Of a stretch of DNA of 64,000 nt, positions 61,137 to 64,000 are shown piece after piece. The translations under genes were made by a program, and so were the position numbers. The notes under the pieces are model-generated. The model was given only the letters and a program-made list of their open reading frames with translations, had not been told where the DNA came from and made no database searches. Source of the stretch: Chryseobacterium sp. SNU WT5 (lineage in GTDB: Bacteria; Bacteroidota; Bacteroidia; Flavobacteriales; Weeksellaceae); contig NZ_CP041687.1 in the NCBI RefSeq assembly GCF_007362475.1, positions 248,001 to 312,000 of the forward strand. The letters are read 5' to 3'. How positions within the stretch are numbered: position 1 is the first letter of the stretch; the number at the start of each line of letters is the position of its first letter.

Positions 61137-62348
61137 TTAAAATAAGGAGAGTTGAATTGTCTGCTGACCTTTGGGTTTTTCTGCGTCTCCAAAGACGGTT
61201 TTGCCTCCGTATTTCCAGGAATTTGCGCGTTCTTCTTCTATGACTTCATTAATGTCAAAATTAGGTTCAAAATGCTCTTCGGCTTTTGCCATCATCCGAT
61301 GTAGTTTTTCGACTGATTTTAACTGATCGGAATTTCCCAGCTTGGATTTTTCAATTCCTTTTTGAAGAATAGAAATTGTTTCATCATAAATTTTTAGGGG
61401 AACAGGAAACGGATGTCCGTCTTTTCCGCCGTGTGCAAAGGCAAACCTTGCAGGATCCTGAAATCTCGACGGTGCTCCGTGAATCACTTCACTAACCAAT
61501 GCCAAGCTTTGCAAAGTTCTGGGACCAACTCCTTTCATTAATAATAATTCTTCGAAATTTTCGGGCGGCGTTTCTCTCGTCATGTAAAGTAAGGCGCCTA
61601 GCCGTTTTAAGTCGACATCGGAAGCCTGTATATCGTGATGAGCAGGTAAAATTAAACGGGCAAAATCCGACATGATCTTTTCAGAATTGGTTTGAGAAAT
61701 ATCCAGAATTCCGGAGCGGTTTTCTTTCGCATCTTGGGACGTAAGATTTAGAATTCTCCCTTGATTCATTCCTTCAATTCCAGTATGTGGTTCTTCGATA
61801 AAAGATTTTAAATTTTCGGAATGCCAGTGATAGCGCCGTGCGGTTTTATCGTTCACATTCATTCCCTGCTGAATGACAGCCCATTGTCCTTCATCCGTCA
61901 GCATGAAATTATGCGTATAGAGTTGGTAACCATCTTGCATCGCGGTATTATCAACTTTTGCAGAGAGTTTACTGGCTCGAACTAATTCCAGTCCATTTAA
62001 ACCCGTAATTTCCGAAATTTTCAGCAGTTCATTTGGTGTTTGAAGTGATGATTTCCCCTTTCCGCCAGCGATATATATTCCGAGAGCTTTTGAATTGGGG
62101 TTAATGGCTCTTTTTAATGCACCCATGACTGAAGTGGTGACACCTGAAGAATGCCAATCCATTCCCATGACTGCACCAAAACACTGAAACCAAAAAGGAT
62201 CGCTCATTCGCCGGATGACCTCATCTTTGCCGTAATCACTCAGTAGAACCTCTATGACAGACAAGCCGAGTTTAGACATACGCTCATAAAGCCATTGTGG
62301 TACATAGCCGTAGTGAAGTGGTAAATCTGCTGAACCGGATCGTTTCAT
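61137..62348 (-). CDS. DUF763 domain protein
   Basis: A 403-residue protein with the DUF763 start MKRSGSADLPLHYGYVPQWLYERM, then GMDWHSSGVTTSVMGALK and a helix-hairpin-helix-like end region (LLLMKGVGPRTLQSLALVSE, about 268-287). This suggests DNA binding, but the family's function is unknown. Single gene with about 94 bases to tpx. Confidence 0.85.
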   Translation of the reverse strand: MKRSGSADLPLHYGYVPQWLYERMSKLGLSVIEVLLSDYGKDEVIRRMSDPFWFQCFGAVMGMDWHSSGVTTSVMGALKRAINPNSKALGIYIAGGKGKSSLQTPNELLKISEITGLNGLELVRASKLSAKVDNTAMQDGYQLYTHNFMLTDEGQWAVIQQGMNVNDKTARRYHWHSENLKSFIEEPHTGIEGMNQGRILNLTSQDAKENRSGILDISQTNSEKIMSDFARLILPAHHDIQASDVDLKRLGALLYMTRETPPENFEELLLMKGVGPRTLQSLALVSEVIHGAPSRFQDPARFAFAHGGKDGHPFPVPLKIYDETISILQKGIEKSKLGNSDQLKSVEKLHRMMAKAEEHFEPNFDINEVIEEERANSWKYGGKTVFGDAEKPKGQQTIQLSLF

Positions 62349-62389
62349 TATTATTTTCTTGGTAATATCTGTTTAGAATGGAGACAAAA

Positions 62390-62422
62390 AACCTTGTCAA
62401 GTTCTACATTCCTGACAAGGTT
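62390..62422 (-). terminator. Terminator after tpx
   Basis: AACCTTGTCA (62390-62399) pairs with TGACAAGGTT (62413-62422). On the minus strand it is followed by TTTTTTG, 21 bases after the tpx stop. Confidence 0.78.
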
Positions 62423-62442
62423 ATCAATATATTTTCAATAAA

Positions 62443-62940
62443 TTATTTTAAAGCATCTAAAGCTTTATCATAATTAGGCTCTTGCGCAATTTCAGGAACC
62501 TGTTCGGTGTAAAGTACTTTTCCGTTCTCATCGGTAACAATAACCGCACGACTCAAAAGCCCTTCCATTGGAGAGTCCGAAATCTGTACTCCGTAATCAT
62601 TTCCAAAAGACCCCCGATAATCGGATAAACTTACTACATTATCTAAACCTTCTGCGGCACAGAAACGGTTTAACGCGAAAGGCAAATCTTTAGAAACATT
62701 GATTACTACTGTATTATCTAAATCGGCAGCTTTCTCATTGAATTTTCTTGCTGCGGCCTGACAAACGCCGGTGTCGATACTCGGAAAAATATTGAAAATC
62801 TTTTTCTTGCCAGAAAAATCATCATTTGTTTTCTCTTTTAATTCACCATTGATCAGTTTAAAGTTTTTTACTGTACTTCCTACTTCCGGCAAGTTCCCAA
62901 CGGTATGAACCGGATTGTCATGTAATGTAATATCTGCCAT
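62443..62940 (-). CDS. tpx: Thiol peroxidase, atypical 2-Cys peroxiredoxin
   Basis: A 165-residue peroxiredoxin. The peroxidatic Cys60 sits in FPSIDTGVCQAAARKF, and resolving Cys94 in NRFCAAEGLDNV. It removes hydrogen peroxide and organic peroxides using thioredoxin. Family length and opening (MADITLHDNPVHTVGNLPEVG) are standard. Own terminator. Confidence 0.95.
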   Translation of the reverse strand: MADITLHDNPVHTVGNLPEVGSTVKNFKLINGELKEKTNDDFSGKKKIFNIFPSIDTGVCQAAARKFNEKAADLDNTVVINVSKDLPFALNRFCAAEGLDNVVSLSDYRGSFGNDYGVQISDSPMEGLLSRAVIVTDENGKVLYTEQVPEIAQEPNYDKALDALK

Positions 62941-63211
62941 AATTCTAAATTATTTTATTAACTCAAATTTACTGAATCTTTACTCAAATTAGTGAAAATG
63001 AAAGTTAAATTAGTCATAATAAATTTTTATACATTGTTAAATTCGTCAGATAAGTTGGTAATATCTTGTAAGAAATTTCAAAGTTTTTGATCTTACGCCG
63101 CAAACTATAGCAATTTATAACTGCAATTTACTATTTGTTTATCTTCGTAAAAAATTAAAAATTTCTAATATCGCCAAAGAAAACTAGAAAAAAATTTAAT
63201 TCAGAACACCA

Positions 63212-63916
63212 ATGAAAAAAGCAGTATTTAACTGGAGTGGCGGAAAAGACTCGGCCTTAGCACTTCAAAAAATAATCCAGGAAAATGAATATGAAGTTAT
63301 TTCATTACTTACAACCTTTAGTAAAGAGACTCTTAAATCTTCAATGCATAATATTTCATTAGATATATTAACAAAACAAGCAGAAAGCATTGGCATTCCT
63401 CTTTACACCGTCTTTTTTGCTAAAGAACTGAATAATTACGATGAGAAGATGAGAGAAGCTGTTGATCATTTTAAACAACAGAATGTCGCTCATTTTATCT
63501 TTGGAGACATCCATTTATTTGATGTTAAAACTTATCGGGAAAGCAAACTTAATCCTTTAGGAATTGAAGTATTAGAACCACTTTGGGGCAAAACATCAGA
63601 AGAAATCATGGAAGATTTATTACGATCGGGAATTAAGACGAAAATTATCATTACTCAGGCGGACAAATTAGATTCCAGTTTTATCGGTAAAGATTTAGAC
63701 GCGGATTTAGTTCGACTCTTCCCTTCAGATATCGATATTTGTGGAGAGGAGGGTGAATATCATACTTTGGCTTATGAAGGCGGTCCGTTTAAGAAAAAGG
63801 TTGAATTTTTAATTTCAGAAGCCAACAAAATATCTCACGAATTTAAATTGGATGATGGAGAACTTAAGACTTTTGAGTATTGGCAAGCAGAAGTAACCTG
63901 TATCCATAATTTATAA
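63212..63916 (+). CDS. DUF71 / diphthine-ammonia ligase-like ATP pyrophosphatase
   Basis: A 234-residue N-type ATP pyrophosphatase with FNWSGGKDSALALQKI (PP-loop SGGKDS at about 8-13) and the C-terminal GEEGEYHTLAYEGG of the DUF71 family. In eukaryotes the family makes diphthamide; the bacterial role is unknown and may be amidation of a small molecule. Monocistronic. After it the window ends with no further gene. Confidence 0.85.
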   Translation: MKKAVFNWSGGKDSALALQKIIQENEYEVISLLTTFSKETLKSSMHNISLDILTKQAESIGIPLYTVFFAKELNNYDEKMREAVDHFKQQNVAHFIFGDIHLFDVKTYRESKLNPLGIEVLEPLWGKTSEEIMEDLLRSGIKTKIIITQADKLDSSFIGKDLDADLVRLFPSDIDICGEEGEYHTLAYEGGPFKKKVEFLISEANKISHEFKLDDGELKTFEYWQAEVTCIHNL

Positions 63917-64000
63917 ATAAACTTCTTGGATTGAGTTAAGATCTGTAATATTTTATTATCCTTTAATTACATTCTTAACGGATGAAAAGCAATTAAACTT

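Noticed and set aside
1..64000. tRNA, rRNA and CRISPR features
   Set aside because: No T-loop/acceptor pair arrangement, rRNA segment or regularly spaced short repeat was recognised by eye; a tool such as a covariance search would be decisive.

Overview
The window is an AT-rich chromosomal segment of a flavobacterium. Gene content and protein style point to Weeksellaceae (Chryseobacterium/Kaistella/Epilithonimonas-like). The evidence is a CrtZ plus fused-type lycopene cyclase cluster, DUF6428 and DUF4197 proteins, a short-chain L-threonine dehydrogenase, and many -7 boxes of the Bacteroidota type TAnnTTTG. The family assignment is inference from protein style; no search was run. No tRNA, rRNA or CRISPR array was recognised.

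Layout. 1-3315: the end of a carotenoid operon (unknown protein, crtZ, lycopene cyclase, SRPBCC protein, SDR/DUF2867 protein). 3316-8612: gamma-glutamyltransferase, threonine dehydrogenase, a degenerate NodB-like protein and a ClC channel. 8613-18715: the accessory region described below. 18716-39596: core genes (rpsF-rpsR-rplI, an FMN-dependent glutamate-synthase-like protein, DUF4197, DUF493, a TIGR01777 epimerase, ArsC, a deoxynucleoside kinase, glutaminyl cyclase, M1 peptidase, histidine kinase, PBP4, RelA/SpoT, NhaA, YihY, RlmH, a HipA-like kinase with DUF3037). 39835-40500: an acetyltransferase followed by a decayed cassette-type site. 40571-54213: UvrD helicase, a stress protein, RlmF, a large secreted protein, an ArsR-DUF6428 unit, three unknown proteins, an SPFH protein and dGTPase. 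54539-63916: GcvP, a tiny Cys-rich protein, a DnaJ protein, a cluster of SRPBCC/VOC proteins (one frameshifted), DUF763, Tpx and a DUF71 ATPase.

The main discovery is an integron-like gene-cassette array at about 8.9-18.2 kb. A tyrosine recombinase that lacks the integron-integrase insertion is followed, in the same direction, by six unrelated cassettes. Five of the six junctions carry an attC-like site: a short core, a roughly 20-nt imperfect arm, a loop, the complementary arm, then (A)CGTT. The first nucleotides of each cassette (GTTnnnn...) are the exact complement of the core at its own far end (9-14 nt in cassettes 1-5), which is the signature of mobile cassettes carrying their own recombination site. 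In four sites the arms share an A-C mismatch at the same place. The cassettes carry no ORF (cassette 1), a GIY-YIG-like protein, a Crp/Fnr regulator plus an amidase, a secreted unknown, a membrane unknown and a lipoprotein.

The fifth attC-like site is split by a group II intron (15487-17404, minus strand). Removing it restores the predicted core GTTATGCG exactly, and the insertion point matches that of group IIC-attC introns in classical integrons. A decayed solitary site of the same family lies at 40383-40500. I read this as a Bacteroidota cassette system with its own recombinase type; whether it is already described could not be checked here.
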